Position numbers and translations under genes: made by a program. A stretch of DNA of 64,000 nucleotides from Hirsutella rhossiliensis. Its lineage: Eukaryota; Ascomycota; Sordariomycetes; Hypocreales; Ophiocordycipitaceae. Positions 33,701 to 45,690 of this stretch are shown here, piece after piece. Position 1 is the first letter of the stretch. Each line of letters begins with the position of its first letter. The stretch spans positions 372,001-436,000 of the forward strand of contig NW_025408668.1 in the NCBI RefSeq assembly GCF_020360975.1, read 5' to 3'. Under the pieces are notes generated by a model. It was not told the DNA's origin, ran no database searches, and saw only the letters and a program-made list of their open reading frames with translations.

Positions 33701-36700
33701 AAGCGTGTGGCGGCCGCGGCCGATCTCCTGGCCGCCTCAACGGGTGACGGCACGGCCAACGGAGGACAGGACGACGGTGGAGGTGCTGTTGGCGATGACG
33801 CCGCCAAGGGAACAGGACGCGACAGTTCTTGATGAGGGTGGCGAATCGTGTGTTCACGGAGCGTCCGCTATCTCAGGTCGAGGTCGTCGCTCATCTTCTT
33901 GGATATCCGGCCGAGTTCACCAACAGCAGCGCCTGGGCGTACCTGAACACATCTCTGCTGTACTGGGAAGTCTTTCGACGGTGGCCGTATCTCCGACGAG
34001 CAAGTGGCGCGGCGGCCATAGATGATACTCTGGATGAGTCGGTCGTTGTCGAAGAAGCAGGCCTGAGGATCTCCCACGTTGAGGCGTACCAGCACCGGGG
34101 AGAGCTCCTGCGAGGGCTATGCTTATACGACTACATATCGCTCGTTAGACTAAAACGCACCAGTAAGGATGAGAGCTGTGCGGCCTGGGGGGAGGTGCCC
34201 TTCGAGGATGGATGGGCGCCAGGAGACGCTGGGTCCAGGTGCTCAGGCGGCCGGGCAAGCATGCTACCGTCTGCCTCGATGGCTACCTGAGCAAGGACTT
34301 CGGCCACAACGACGACGAGGAGTCGTGCCACCGGAGGTGTGTATAGCAACCGCCCTGCCGGCAGGCATCATCAGAGTGGCTAACCTCCCCTCCCCTTAAA
34401 GGGCAGCCGTGCAGCATCTTGCGCTATTTGTGCCGTGGAGTCCTTTCTGTGCGAAGAAACAGGTGAGATCAATAGCATCTGGGAGCGGGCGCGAGGCGCT
34501 GGCCCCGAGAATATCATGTCTCGTCGACAACGGGCAGCCGCCTCCCCGATCAGCCGAAAGCGGAAAACGCCACGCCAAACCATTGGCGGCCTCATCCGGC
34601 GATGGCGATTCCACGGTCGCCCACGTCGAGGAGGGCGAGACAGGCGAGGCGGGCGCAGAATTTGCAGCGACGTATCGGTCCAACAACATCGGAGACGCAA
34701 CGCGCCTGATCGACGTCGTCCGAGGCGCAGTGGGCACGAATCAGGTGACGGCCAAGTCGCCGGAGCTCATGGCAATGATGCGGCAGCTCTGTCGATTCCA
34801 GCAATCGGCGCTCTGCTCAACGGCCGAGCTCGAGGCCATCGCGATTCCCGAACAAGGGTTGAGGTGCATAAGCATGCCAGGGCGGGTATTTTCCGGGGCC
34901 GCACTACCGCCGCAGGATCAGGTCAAGGCTATCAAGTCGCAGCAGATAAGTGCGTCGAGGAAAGGAGAGAATGATCCAAGGCGTACAAACCACAGTCGCA
35001 GTCCGGGAAAGCGATCGCCGAGCTGCGTTGCGGAGGTGATGACCGGCTTCGGGAGGACGACGTCGAAATGACGACAGCCGACTCCGACGAGACGGCTAGC
35101 GACGCAGAAGCGGGAATGCGCGTCCAGTTTGGCCCATCGACCTCCTTCTTCGCGGCGGGCAAGGAGTTGTCAACACGGCTAACGCTGAACAAGAGGCAGT
35201 CGATCGCTTTCCTAATAATATGCCGCCAGCTCGATTTGATGCGACAAACGAATAGGGCGATGCCGGCCAGCTCTGCCAGCTCGTCGGCGGCGAGGGGGGC
35301 ACCGGCAAGTCGCGGATCATTGGGGCACTCGTCGAGCTGTTCAGTGGGAAGAGCCTTTCGAATCGTCTGCTGATCACGGCGACGTCAGGGACTGCCGCGG
35401 CGCAGATCAACGGCATCACGATCCACCCGCCTGCGGGTTCACTAAAGACCAAGGGCGGGCGGCGCGAACACAGCCAAGGACCTTGACGGGGTGCGGCTGA
35501 CAAAACGGGCGGAGCGGTTCATCCACGGCCAGTCTCGGATGGACTGGCAGGAGAAGGACGTGCTTGTCATCGACGAGGTGAGCATGCTCGGGCGCGGACG
35601 CTGCACGCCATAAACGAGCGACTCTGTCGGCTTCGCGGATCGCAGAAAGATTTCGGGGATCCCCATCGTCCTCTTCTGCGGAGACTTTCAGCAGTTCCGG
35701 CCGGTCCAAGAGAGGTCGATCGTCCTGCCGAGCGCGGCCATCTCGTGGGACGTAGACAACTCGTTCAAGGCCGAGCAGCGGCACCAGCACGACAAAGCGC
35801 ACGCGCTGTGGAGAGATTCACGACGGTCGTCATGTTGAACGAGCAAATGCGCGCCGCCGGGGATCCGGAATTGCAGGGGCTGCTGAAGCGGATCCGGCAG
35901 GGTGTGCAGGACCGCACGGATCTGGACCTCCTCAACTCAGGTGCTACCGCGAGGGCAGGCGGATCCCTTGGGAGACTGGCATCACCGTGGTGACGCCGCT
36001 GAACAGGAATCGGTGGAACCTAAACATGGAGGCAAGCTTGGCGTTCCGGGTCCAGCAGCGGTCGACGATGCGCATCTTCATCTCCGAGCACAAGTGGAAG
36101 GAGGGCCTGCCGACCGAGGAAGAAGCGATCATGATACTCAATCAAGGCGACGATAGCGCGATCCCCGTGCCGGCCGTCTTCATGTTCGTGGCCGGGATGC
36201 CGGTCGTCGTGAACCACAACACCCATCAGGGGCTGAAGCTGGTGAACGGCGCCGGCTACTCGGCGGTGGAGGTCATTGTCGACAAGGCGTCCCCAGGGCA
36301 TCGAATCTCGTCCGACATGACGATCCACTTCGGGCCGCCGGCGGGATATTACTGGAATCGGCGACGACAAAGGACCTCCACTTCGTCGGGATGCCGCCGG
36401 GCACGATCTTGTTAACGCCGATGAGCGTCAGGATACACTGCCAACGAAAGCGGCCGTGGCAGCAGAACGACGTCAGCCGGAAGGGATTGCCGTGCGCAGC
36501 AGCCTTCGCCTGCACGGACTACAAGGTGCAGGGCAGAACGCCAGAGCGCGTGGCCCTGGAGCTGCGGGGGACACGGACGACGAAAGTCGATGGAAGGGCC
36601 GTGCCCTCGCAATGCGACCCGTACAGCTTATATGTGCAGCTATCGCGCTGTCGAACGCTAGACGGCATCACGCTCGTGTCCAAGGTGCGGGAGAGAGACT

Positions 36701-36840
36701 TGGTGGGCAACCGAGTCCCCGAAGAGATGACCGCCGCGCAGGCCAGGCTGGAGGTGCTAAGCGAGAGGACTGTCGAGGAAGCTTTGCGTCGGTCGGATGG
36801 CGACGCTGAAGAGTCAAGGAGAGTTGTCAGGGTGAGGTGA
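30760..36840 (+). pseudogene. Helitron-2 RepHel protein, frameshifted, with an intron
   Basis: The order is a DUF6570-like block (ELKGLTLVEEKLVSLNSCYG, about 31390-31700), the Helitron-like N domain (LRIWADIVLRRHGGRFALHH, 32430), and the Rep HUH motif ALHVHGLLW (33059) with the Tyr/Lys motif MYYVTNYATK (33652). The helicase has Walker A GGEGGTGKSRI (about 35290), Walker B VLVIDEVSMLG (about 35560), LFCGDFQQF (about 35672) and a C-terminal TDYKVQGRT...LYVQLSRCRTL. The stop is TGA at 36838-36840. An intron at 33191-33272 (GTAAGA...GATAG) joins SVFSE to DLDQEGF. Frame changes occur near 31200, 31700, 32280, 32740, 33470, 33840, 35290, 35460, 35610 and 36340. It is GC-rich, unlike Helitron-1, and is a separate lineage. 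Confidence 0.85.
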
Positions 36841-37250
36841 CGAGGGGGAGAAGACGGAGGAGCGCGCCGGCGGGCAAGAAGACAAGGGCACTGGGCAGCA
36901 GCGATCAACGAGGGGCGACTTTTAGACTTGAAGGAAGAACCCGCTAGAAAGGCATGAACGAAAAGGCAAAGACAAAAGACGCAAGTTTTAGACACAATAA
37001 GAAAACCGGCGGACGAAAGGAAAAAGGTTGGCATTGGCATTGGCATTGGCAAGGGGTAAACAGGAGTATAAACGGGGAAACAGGGCAAGGCATGAGAGGG
37101 GCAAGAGAAGGCGGCAGCGACCAATGATGAGGGAGGGACGGAAGGGTCGGCGACCAATCACACGGGATCTTTTATTCCGAAAGAGGAAATAAATCAGCCA
37201 ATCAGAGGCGGAGGATGTGGGGGTGAAGCAGTCTGGGGCCTTTTTTCCCC

Positions 37251-37316
37251 GCGCGCTAATGAAGTCCTTTCGTTCCTCAAGGCAAAGTCCTTTCGTTCCT
37301 CAAGGCATTAGTGCGC
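37251..37316. repeat. Inverted arms enclosing a two-unit 23-bp tandem repeat
   Basis: GCGCGCTAATG (37251-37261) and CATTAGTGCGC (37306-37316) are near-perfect inverted arms. Between them AAGTCCTTTCGTTCCTCAAG occurs twice, at 37262 and 37285. It lies 410 bp past the Helitron-2 stop, and a 3' hairpin role is possible. Confidence 0.6.
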
Positions 37317-38264
37317 CCCATGATTACCAGCAACCCGGATTTTACTACCTTGAAATAGGGTTTCGGATTGATTTCCAACGAAAAACATGTATAACCTGTA
37401 AGACGAAGTGCGTATTATCCAAGTGGCGGAACCCCGGTCGGGAGTTATGATATACCCGTTATGTCACCGTATAAAGGCGGGGTGCCAGGTAGCCTCTAAC
37501 CTATCTGTCATCTCTAGGGTAGGAGGCAGGCTGGCTCGTCAATATTTATGCGAAGCAGTTGAGATGCCAATACATTCGCTTCTTTCCGTTGTAATTAAGC
37601 ATACTGGTAAGCGTCTAAACACAAGCTTTGCTAAGAGCTTCCGCCTGTTATTGACTTTATTATGCTATCAAAACATGTTGCTAAGTTATCGTTTCTGGTC
37701 GAGAAACCCCATTATACCGGATGTTGCCCTGCCAATTTGTTCAAGTTTGTCAGTCGGGTTACAGTCCAAAGCGCAGATTGAGCCTCGGCCACACTTCTAC
37801 GGCCCCAGCTACACCAATCATTAGCTTCATAGGTCGATGCACCGCAAGCCTTCTGATGCTCTTCTCGTCGAGGCTCAACTGAGGATCTCCACCGCCGTTG
37901 CGTACGCAAATTGGATGCCGACGTTAGGAACACTGGGGCGTGTCGCTTGGCTGGCACGAGATGAGCGCGAGACGAGCGCGAAGCGAGCACGTACGGAACA
38001 ATTCGCGACGATGTAAAGTTTCGTTGTGCGCCGACGCTAAAAGGGATATGACCGATCATTGGCCGGCAAACTCAAATTAATTGGATTCTGTGGTCCAAAC
38101 CAAATCACTAGGACTTCCTAGGGTGGTCAAAAAGAGGAAGTTGTCCACCACAGAATGATCTGACCGGAGCTGCCACAAACAATCCGGTTTATCCCACCAA
38201 TCCTGCTCTCCGCCAGATTCCCATGATCGCCACTCTTATGGTCTAGTGCATTCCCTAGAGGATC
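37317..38264. other. Stretch without recognisable genes
   Basis: Only short frames with no family resemblance. The right part (from about 38080) presumably includes the 5' end of hAT-2, but I found no matching inverted terminus. Confidence 0.4.
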
Positions 38265-40386
38265 ATGTCCTCCATCGTGGATCACTCCGAGGCTGGCACC
38301 TATATAGATGATTCTGACCTTATTAGTGGGACAGCGGCTTCCCGTCACCGGCACCATCCTCTTCGCCTGTCCTTAGCGTCTACCGCCGAAAGACGTCTCC
38401 TATTTGGCAGTATTGTCGAAGAGAAGAAGGTAGGAGTATTCCGGCAGCTTGGGTTGATTCAATGGAACGAAATGGTGGCATTGCCAGCCCTGCTTCGACA
38501 AGAAAAGAGCGAAGAAATACAATTACTGTGGTGGGTCGTCCGCCATCGTCAATCATTTGCGAAAGGAGCACAATATCATTATTTCTGGGCGGCAGGAGAC
38601 CAGGCGGGAAGTGACGCAAAGTCGCCTCGGAGACATCACCGTTCCTGGCCAATGGAACTTTGGTCTCCACCAAGAAACGCAAGGCGACCGCAGAGGTAGA
38701 TGCCCTAGACCAAGCGACTCTCCGCGAACTGTACTGCCGTTATACAGTAGCCTGCAGCCTCTCATTTGCTCATGTTGAGCAGCCGGCCTTTCGCGACTTT
38801 ATCCGGTATATCCGTCCGGCCGCCGATGATCTCCTCCCGAGGTCCGGCGACACGGTTAAAAATGACTTACAATGGGGCTACGACAACAAAAAGGAGTTTG
38901 TAAAGCGAGCTCTGCAGAATGCTCTCTCGTCAATCCACATTGTTCCAGACAATTGGACATCGCCGAATTGTTTGGGCGTAATAGGGTTTACAGTTCAATT
39001 CGTTACCGAAGATCATGGTCTGCAGTCCCTGGTGGTGAGGATAAAAGAATTGGAAGGACAGCACAGCGGCGAGAACATGGCAGAAGCCATCATGGAGTTC
39101 ATACGAGAATATGGAATAGCGACAAAAGTTGGATACTTTATGATGGATAATGCCACCAACATGAATACCATGATCGACAAAGTCTCCGACGACTTGGAGC
39201 ACGAGTTCGAAGTTTTCTACGATCCTCTTCCTCACCGACTTCGCTGTTTCGGCCACATCATTAACCTGGCCGTGATGGAGTTCCTCATAGGAAAGCGACC
39301 ACCCACAGCAGATTCCTACCACGGACCGTCCGACGACGAAGTTAAGCAATGGAGAAAGCGAGGGGCGATAGGCAAATTGCATAATATCGTGGTCTACATC
39401 ACCTGGACTCCCCAGCGACTTCAGACATTCACTGGTCTCACTGACGGTCTACGGCTACGGCGCGACAATGACACTCGTTGGAATTCGTGGCATAGCATGG
39501 TTGAGTGGGCCCTTAGAACAAAAGTCCGTCAAGGCATCACCATATTTTGTGCTCAAGAGCCTGCCCTGCAAGACGATGCTCTGACTTCCTCTGACTGGGT
39601 TACTCTGGCTGAAATTCACAAATTTCTCGAACCTTTTCACGACGCTACAATGGCCAACGAAGGCACCGGCAATTCCATCTCTGACGTTCTGCCAACCATG
39701 GACTATCTCTTGCATCACATTGAAGCGGCCAAGGAGGCCACTACCATCCCCCACTTGGCTACAATGATGGAGACGACATGGGCCAAATTAGCCGACTACT
39801 ACGAATTGACGGAAGATTCGCCAGTCTATTCAGCAGCGACGGTATTAAATCCTTCCCTCAAGTGGGCATATATGGAGAAGACTTGGGACGACAAGAATGA
39901 ATGGATTGAGAGAGCTAAAGCTCGGGTAGGGGAGCTCTGGAGGGAGGCATACAAATCTACCACTCCCTGCCCTGTTCTTCGACCAGCTTCCGCACAAGAG
40001 CCAAGTGCAAGACGACCAAATGGGTACAAAATGTGGATGAAAGAGCAAAAGGCTACGATTTTCAACATGGATGACGACGAGTACGAAGTGTATTGCCGCG
40101 AGCCTGTGGTGATGGTATCGGATCCGTTGAAATGGTGGTTAGAGTCAGCGCAGCGGCGACGGTTCCTAACTTATCTTTGATGGCCATTGACCTTCTATCG
40201 ATTGCGCCTATGTCTACTGAGACAGAGCGGCTCTTCTCCAAAGCCAAACTTTCGGTAACCGACCAGCGAGGATCTATGAACATTGAAACTTTAAATCTCT
40301 TGGAATGCCTACGATCCTGGGACCGGAGCGCTCTGATACTCCCATCCGAGGTAAGATTTCTGTTTCGTCAGATGAAGATTGTCTAA
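38265..40386 (+). pseudogene. hAT-2 transposase, BED-finger type, at least three frameshifts
   Basis: The N-terminal part (38265 to about 38470) shifts frame into a BED zinc finger at about 38471-38570 (KWWHCQPC ... HLRKEH). A second shift near 38655 leads into the 500-codon main block starting at KKRKATAEVD. This holds the RNase H-like core (IVPDNWTSPNCLG, GYFMMDNATN), the HRLRCFGHIINLA block and NDTRWNSWHSM. A missing base near 40165 separates it from the C-terminal dimerisation block (LMAIDLLSIAPMSTETERLF), which ends at 40386. Terminal inverted repeats were not found. It is non-functional as written. Confidence 0.8.
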
Positions 40387-40683
40387 TTATGGATTCCAGT
40401 GTCGCTATATCGATCCGGAAGCCACCGGTACCGGGTCTGAGCCTCTGATTCAGGAAAGGGGCGAGAAAGCTGCAGGTAAGGCAGGCAATTCGGTGAGGGC
40501 GCTGGAAAACTTGAAGGCAACCTTGCAGGTGCGACGGGTGCAATGCCAAATGTCAGACTATATGTTCACACTAATAGTGTAGACCACAGTTTGCACTGTA
40601 GTTCAGTTTGGCCGTGACGAACAGACTAATAGTTCAGTTTGAACATCTCAGGCACACTGGTAGTGTAGTGCGGCCAAGTCACA
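40387..40683. other. Spacer between hAT-2 and pogo-A with TAATAGTG-like motifs
   Basis: No gene. ACACTAATAGTGTAGACC (40569), GACTAATAGTTCAG and CACACTGGTAGTGTAG recur within 110 bp and resemble the terminal sequence of the MITE at 47420. It may be the 3' end of hAT-2 or the 5' end of a related element. Confidence 0.35.
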
Positions 40684-40837
40684 CGCACTGAATGAGCAGT
40701 TTGAGGGGTCCAAACGCACTGGCCACACTATTAGGAGCATTGCTCAGAGATGGGGAGTGCCTCGAAGGACTCTGATCGACAGATTTAACGGCCTGACGGC
40801 CATGAAAGAGCAAATTCAGCCCAGACTTGCAAATAGA

Positions 40838-40945
40838 TAAATCAAATCAAATCCGGGGTCCAATTTGATTTGATTTGGATGGCAAAATCATGGATCTGAT
40901 TTGATTTGATTTGATTTGAGTCGATTTGGATCTCATTTGGATATC
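40838..40945. repeat. hAT-3 left subterminal ATTTG array
   Basis: Repeated CAAAT/ATTTG pentamers (TTTGATTTGATTTGATTTGA and similar) run from the terminal repeat inward, followed by ATTTGGATATCTGG, which is mirrored at the other end. They are probable transposase-binding sites. Confidence 0.8.
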
Positions 40946-43182
40946 TGGATAACTCCACTTTTTTCCCACGACGAAATACACTGAGCCGCCCCGATAAGGT
41001 CCGCTTTGAGGCGGCCTCTGAGCTGTGACCATCTGTCCGGCAAGGCTAAATATTCTCTCCGGCTCTGAAGACATTGCCGGAATAGAAAAGAGGTCGATTG
41101 CCATTCGCGACAAGCGTGGATACTGGCGTCTGCGGAGAAGCCAGTACTGGATGGGATTGTCCACAAGACAATCGCCCGGATCGGTACTGGCCACCCATTC
41201 TGCGTATTCGTCACGCGTGGAGGACGGTGAGGGCGCAGGTTGGGCGCCAAGTTTCCTAATTGAGGTCATGAAGTCATCTAGGTCCGTTGTCTTCCTTGCA
41301 GCTGTGGGCTCCTCGGGTATCGTATCTTGCTCGACCGCGAGGTTCGGTACTCCTCCCATAGCTCTTGCACAGCCGCCCTTCCTCTGGCCAACCAGTCCGG
41401 ATGATCGGACCACTGCGACTCGACGGTGGACCAGCGAAACGCGGGATGGAGGACGAGGCTCGCGAGGTACGCAGGGCTATCCTCCGTAAGGGCGTAGTAT
41501 TGATCCAGCTTCATCCAGCCGAGATTGCAGCCGATTCGCAGGTACGGTTCCTCGTCCCGTTCGTGCTGTAGCTTTGCCTCTTCTAGGTGCTTCAGAAGCC
41601 ACTCCATTGTGAGCAAAACTTCCCAAATCGCGCCGAATTTGCCTTGTCGTGGCTGGCCCTCTAGGCGCTTTGTCGCGATCTTCAATGGTTTCAGGATCGC
41701 CAAATACTCTGCAATAACGGACCAGTCCTCAGTGACCATCTGGTCGTCCACAATTGTAGGCTTCTTGCGGCACTTCTTCGGCATCGGCTTTGCCCCGTGC
41801 TGTGTCCTTCTCGCCACATATTGATTCCACTCTGTCACTTCCGCTTGGACCAGCGAATCGAGTGCATTGCGAAGCATGTAGCCCGCTCCATCATCGCTTC
41901 GGACGAGTTCCAGCGAGTAGCGTTGTCCATGACCACATCGTAGGTTGTTTTGTCTTCGAGGCCCAGGGCGGTGTTCTCGATGGATTGGAGCATGTGGAGC
42001 CTTTCAATGCGCTGCCCAGACCTTTCCACCCAGTGAACGATATTGTGCAACTTGCCGATGGGGCCCCTTGATCTCCAGAGTCTGACCTCATCTTGGATCT
42101 CTTTGTTGGCTTGGCAATCCTCTTCGAACGCGTCGGCGTCCGTGCCGAAAAGGATGGATCGGGCGACGAGGTTGATGATGTGGCCGCAGCAACGGAGCCG
42201 ACGATGCTGCTTGTTGAACCCCAACTCAGCGCCCAAGTCTTCAAGGCACGTGTCGTTGCTCTCCGCATTGTCTGTGACAAAATATCCAACGCGATCCTCG
42301 AACCCATACTCGTGGATTATCTCGCTGACACGGTCGGCCAGGTTTTCTCCACAGTGGCGACCTTCAATCCGTGGCAAGCCGAGGAGAAACGTACGGAACT
42401 TCCTTCGTCATCAATAAAGTGTACGGTAAGGCCGAGCAGAGATGTGAATTTTCGGAGGACCAAGCATCAAAGGAGACGTTGATGCGGCTGAGCGACCGAC
42501 GAAGCAATTCCGTCACGACACCTTTGTGACAATTGAAGGAGCGCACAATCCAGTCGCGTATTGTGCTATGAGTGGGAATACTGCCCGAATCCGCAATTGC
42601 GCTGTTCGCGTAAGCCATAAGGTCGCGAAAGTACGGACTCTCAGTTTGTGGAATGGTATGTTGTCGCATGCCACCCAGCGTATCAAGAGATGTTGAAAGC
42701 GAAGCGGTTCAAAGGACGAGATGAAGGCATTCATCAGAGCCTGATCCTTCGGTCGGTTGGAGTCTAGGTCAACCACGTCGAAAGAGTGCGTTGCTTCTTC
42801 CTCTGTGGTAGCATTGGCCCGCCTTTGTTGATGTGGTGAATTTCTTCCATGTGACTGTTCGCTTGACTTGTGGATGCAGCATCGTACATATGGGTAATTG
42901 TAGCCTTCTTCCCGTGGCAGGCCTTGCAAAGCCAAAACCGATGACCGGAATCGGTTTTCTCGATATCGAACCCATGCTCCCATACCCATCCCGTCCGCGC
43001 TCTTTTCTATACTTGCGTATGGAGAAACCCGAGAGGCGATTCCAATCGATGCCTTCATATCCAACGTAGTCGATCGAAGGTGATGTGTCAAGGTCGGGGG
43101 AGCTCTCGGGAGCGCTAAAACTGGTGGACGGGACACTAGAAAGGGCGGCTGACAGCGCCTCGCCTTCTGCTGTATGCGCCAT
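40933..43182 (-). pseudogene. hAT-3 transposase, BED-finger type, multiple frameshifts
   Basis: The ATG at 43182 opens a Ser/Pro-rich N-terminus. After a frame change near 43010 comes a BED finger (WVWEHGF, LCKACHGKKA, HMEEIHH). The core follows over several frames: IRDWIVRSF and INVSFDAWSS (about 42480), RHCGENLADRVSE and GYFVTDNAESND (about 42290), HRRLRCCGHIINLVA and NATRWNSSEAM. The block 41877-41278 has DDQMVTEDWSV and LTEDSPAYLASLVLHPAFRW. The C-terminal dimerisation domain (YPRLSRMAIDLFSIPAMSSE) ends at 40933. Clearly inactive. Confidence 0.85.
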
Positions 43183-43340
43183 TGCAGTCAAGTGCAGAGC
43201 TGTCCCATTTTGGCCACCGGCTACAAATATTTCCCCCAGTAATATGGCAGACGCACCCAAAGATATATTTCACGATCAAACGTGTCAGGTAAAACGCAAA
43301 AAGAAAGCTTAGTGACACGGCCTGGAAAAGCAACTGCCAG

Positions 43341-45520
43341 TAAGGGATTTCCCGGTGATCTGCCGGATCGGGCGATTCGCCGGATTCACCGCCAGTTCAC
43401 GTCTCCACTTCAATCCTGAATTTCTCCACCACCATGGCCCCGATTGATGAAGCGCTTGAGTTTCTGAAGCTGTGTGACACTGTTAACTATGCCAAGACTG
43501 CGCGTCAGTTCAATTGCGACGAGACTACCCTGCGACGGCGACACCAAGGCAAACAGAGGTCAAGACGGGATGCCGACAGTTTGTATAAGTCACGTCTCTC
43601 AAAACAGCAAGAAAGGGATCTTGTTGCGTATATTCGCAAGCTTTCATCACGTGGGATTCCGCCTACGCTGCCGATGATCAAAAGTTTTGCCCAGGATATC
43701 GCCAAAATTGAGGTCGGAAAGGACTGGCCGTATAGCTTCGTCCGACGTAACAGCGATGAGCTCGGTTGCACTTGGTTCGACGGTTTTGATATCGCAAGAA
43801 AGAGAGCAGACAATGCTTCTAGATACAGAGCCTACTATGAGCTTGTAAGTAGGTGCCCAAGTCCATCCCTTCATTGCTGATCGTACAAGATTGGCGAGAA
43901 AATCGAGAAATACGACATCCTGCCTTGCAACACGTATAATGTGGACGAAAAGGGCTTTCTCCTCGGCGTCATCAATCGTACCAAGAGAGTATTCTCTGTT
44001 CGTGCCAAGAAGCAAGGAAAATTGATCGGTGCTGCGCAGGATGGCAACAGATCATGGATCACGTTCCTGGCATGTGTCTGTCAAGACCTGACCGCGCTAC
44101 CCCCGTTTCTCATCTACCAAGGCAAGCCAGGGCAAGTTCAGGACTCCTGGCTCACGGAGTTTGATCCGGAGCACCAAGCGGCGTTTTTCACAACCTCAGA
44201 AACGGGTTGGACGAACCATGAACTTGGAAAGGAATGGCTCATTGGTGTTTTCGACCGGTTCACGAAAGAAAAGGCGCGAAACGGCCGGGATTACCGCCTC
44301 CTGATTACCGACGGACACTCTAGTCATGTCAATATGGACTTCCTGGAGTGGTGTGACCAGCATCGGATAATCGTTGCCGTGTTTCCGCCGCATTCCACGC
44401 ACAGGCTGCAGCCCCTTGATGTGTCCCTTTTTGGCCCTCTTTCGACCGCATACACCAACCAGCTCATCCAGTGGACTGCAAAGACACAGGGACTCATCGG
44501 GCTATCGAAACGCGAGTTCTGGTCGTTATTTTGGAACGCATTCGGGTCATCTTTCTCGGCGGAGAACATCGCAAGTGGTTGGAAACGGACCGGACTCCTC
44601 CCATTTGACCCTGAAGTCGTTTTGTCGCAGATCGCGGAGAAAACAGAAGATGAGTCTGAGTCTGGCGACAGCTCCGTTGACTCGCTCGCCCTGCAGCAGC
44701 CCACTGCTCGGGATTTGCGCCGACTTGTCGACAAGGTAGTCGATGGATCCTCAAAAACGCTAGCCGAGACAGTCGGAAGCTCAAAAGTACTCTCGAAAGT
44801 CTCCAATCTCAGAACGAATTGCTTCGATATGAGAATCAGGGACTTCGGGAGACTATCTTTCACGAAAAGCAGCGCAGAATGCGCGGTAAAGCTCTGAAGG
44901 ATTACCTTTTCGATCGTGTAGATCCTAACTCGGCGCAGGTATTTAGCCCTGCAAAAGTGGCCCAAGCGCGCTTGAAGAAAGCAGCCATGGAGACTCAGAA
45001 GCAAGAAGAGGCCTTGGAGAAAGAACGACAAAGGTTTGAGCGACAGCAAAAGGCGGCAAACCTCAAAGTTCTCGCTCTGGAGAAGAGAAGGCAGCGGGAG
45101 GCAAAAACTGAGCAAAGACGTCAGGCAAAGGAAGCCAGACAACAAGAGCGGGAGAAAAACAGGCAGATACGGAAAGAGCTCAAGCGAAAGAACCAGAAAA
45201 AAATGTCGGAAATGGGATCCGGACCTCTGTTGCTCCACAGACTCGCGAGAAGAGTCCGGGCGTTCGAGACGAGATTGTCGTCGCCATTTCGGCTCCACCA
45301 GAACCGACGACAGCTCCGGAACACTCAAAATCGCCAAACATTAAGTTGCGTAAAGATCCAAAGCCGGCATTGACCACTTCCTCACGTCCCAAAAAGCCAT
45401 CATTGGCTGTCGAGCGCGACCAGGAGATGGTAGTCGCAATGCGGGGACTTGCGCGATCGGGACGCCACAGGAAGCGGCCACGGTGGCTTGATGACTGCGA
45501 AGTAGATTGAATGGAATTGC
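43341..45520 (+). mobile_element. pogo-B transposon inserted in hAT-3
   Basis: The left end is TAAGGGATTTCCCGG at 43341, fixed by the second copy at 1-288. The right end is near TA at 45521 (GAATTGC|TAGGC); a recognisable inverted right terminus was not seen, so it may be eroded. TA-target insertion is the family rule. It is the youngest layer of the nest. Confidence 0.75.
43434..45510 (+). pseudogene. pogo-B transposase, DDE family, one intron, frameshifted C-terminus
   Basis: Exon 1 (43434-43844) has the two HTH motifs. An intron at 43845-43889 (GTAAGT...GCTGAT...ACAAG) joins YYEL to IGEKIEKYD. Exon 2 (from 43890) carries the DDE core: NVDEKGF (about 43931), ITDGHSSH (about 44305) and PLDVSLF (about 44415), then the GWKRTGLLPFDP motif common to Fot1/pogo enzymes. 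After about 44765 the frame shifts to a long Lys/Arg/Gln/Glu coiled coil (44819-45220). Another shift leads to a basic end (RHRKRPRWLDDCEVD) at 45510. The catalytic region is open and only the C-terminal coiled-coil tail is broken. Confidence 0.85.
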
Positions 45521-45550
45521 TAGGCACCCCAAAATTATTGGCCCAGGTCG

Positions 45551-45690
45551 CCATTGTGGGGCGTATCCAAATAATCAGATATCCAAATAAATTTGGATGT
45601 TGCGATTTGATTTGATTTGATTCAGCGCAGGGGCAATTTGATTTGATTTGATTTGGATAAATTTGATTTGATTTGATTTGATTTGATTAT
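45551..45690. repeat. hAT-3 right subterminal ATTTG array
   Basis: This is the inverted counterpart of 40838-40945: ATATCCAAAT motifs, then runs of TTTGATTTGATTTGATTTGA up to the terminal repeat at 45690. Confidence 0.8.

Larger units (their letters stand above)
30760..37316 (+). mobile_element. Helitron-2 (approximate extent)
   Basis: This is the rolling-circle element defined by its RepHel gene. The 3' end is probably in 36841-37316, where a hairpin structure lies at 37251-37316. The 5' end is not fixed and may lie anywhere from 26.4 to 30.7 kb. Confidence 0.6.

Noticed and set aside
36519..37157. A 212-codon minus-strand frame at the end of Helitron-2.
   Set aside because: It overlaps the helicase C-terminus antisense and shows only low-complexity Ser/Leu/Pro sequence.
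44324..45337. A 337-codon minus-strand frame over the pogo-B C-terminus, Leu/Phe/Ser-rich.
   Set aside because: It is the antisense of the Lys/Glu-rich coiled coil of the transposase; its hydrophobicity is an antisense artefact.
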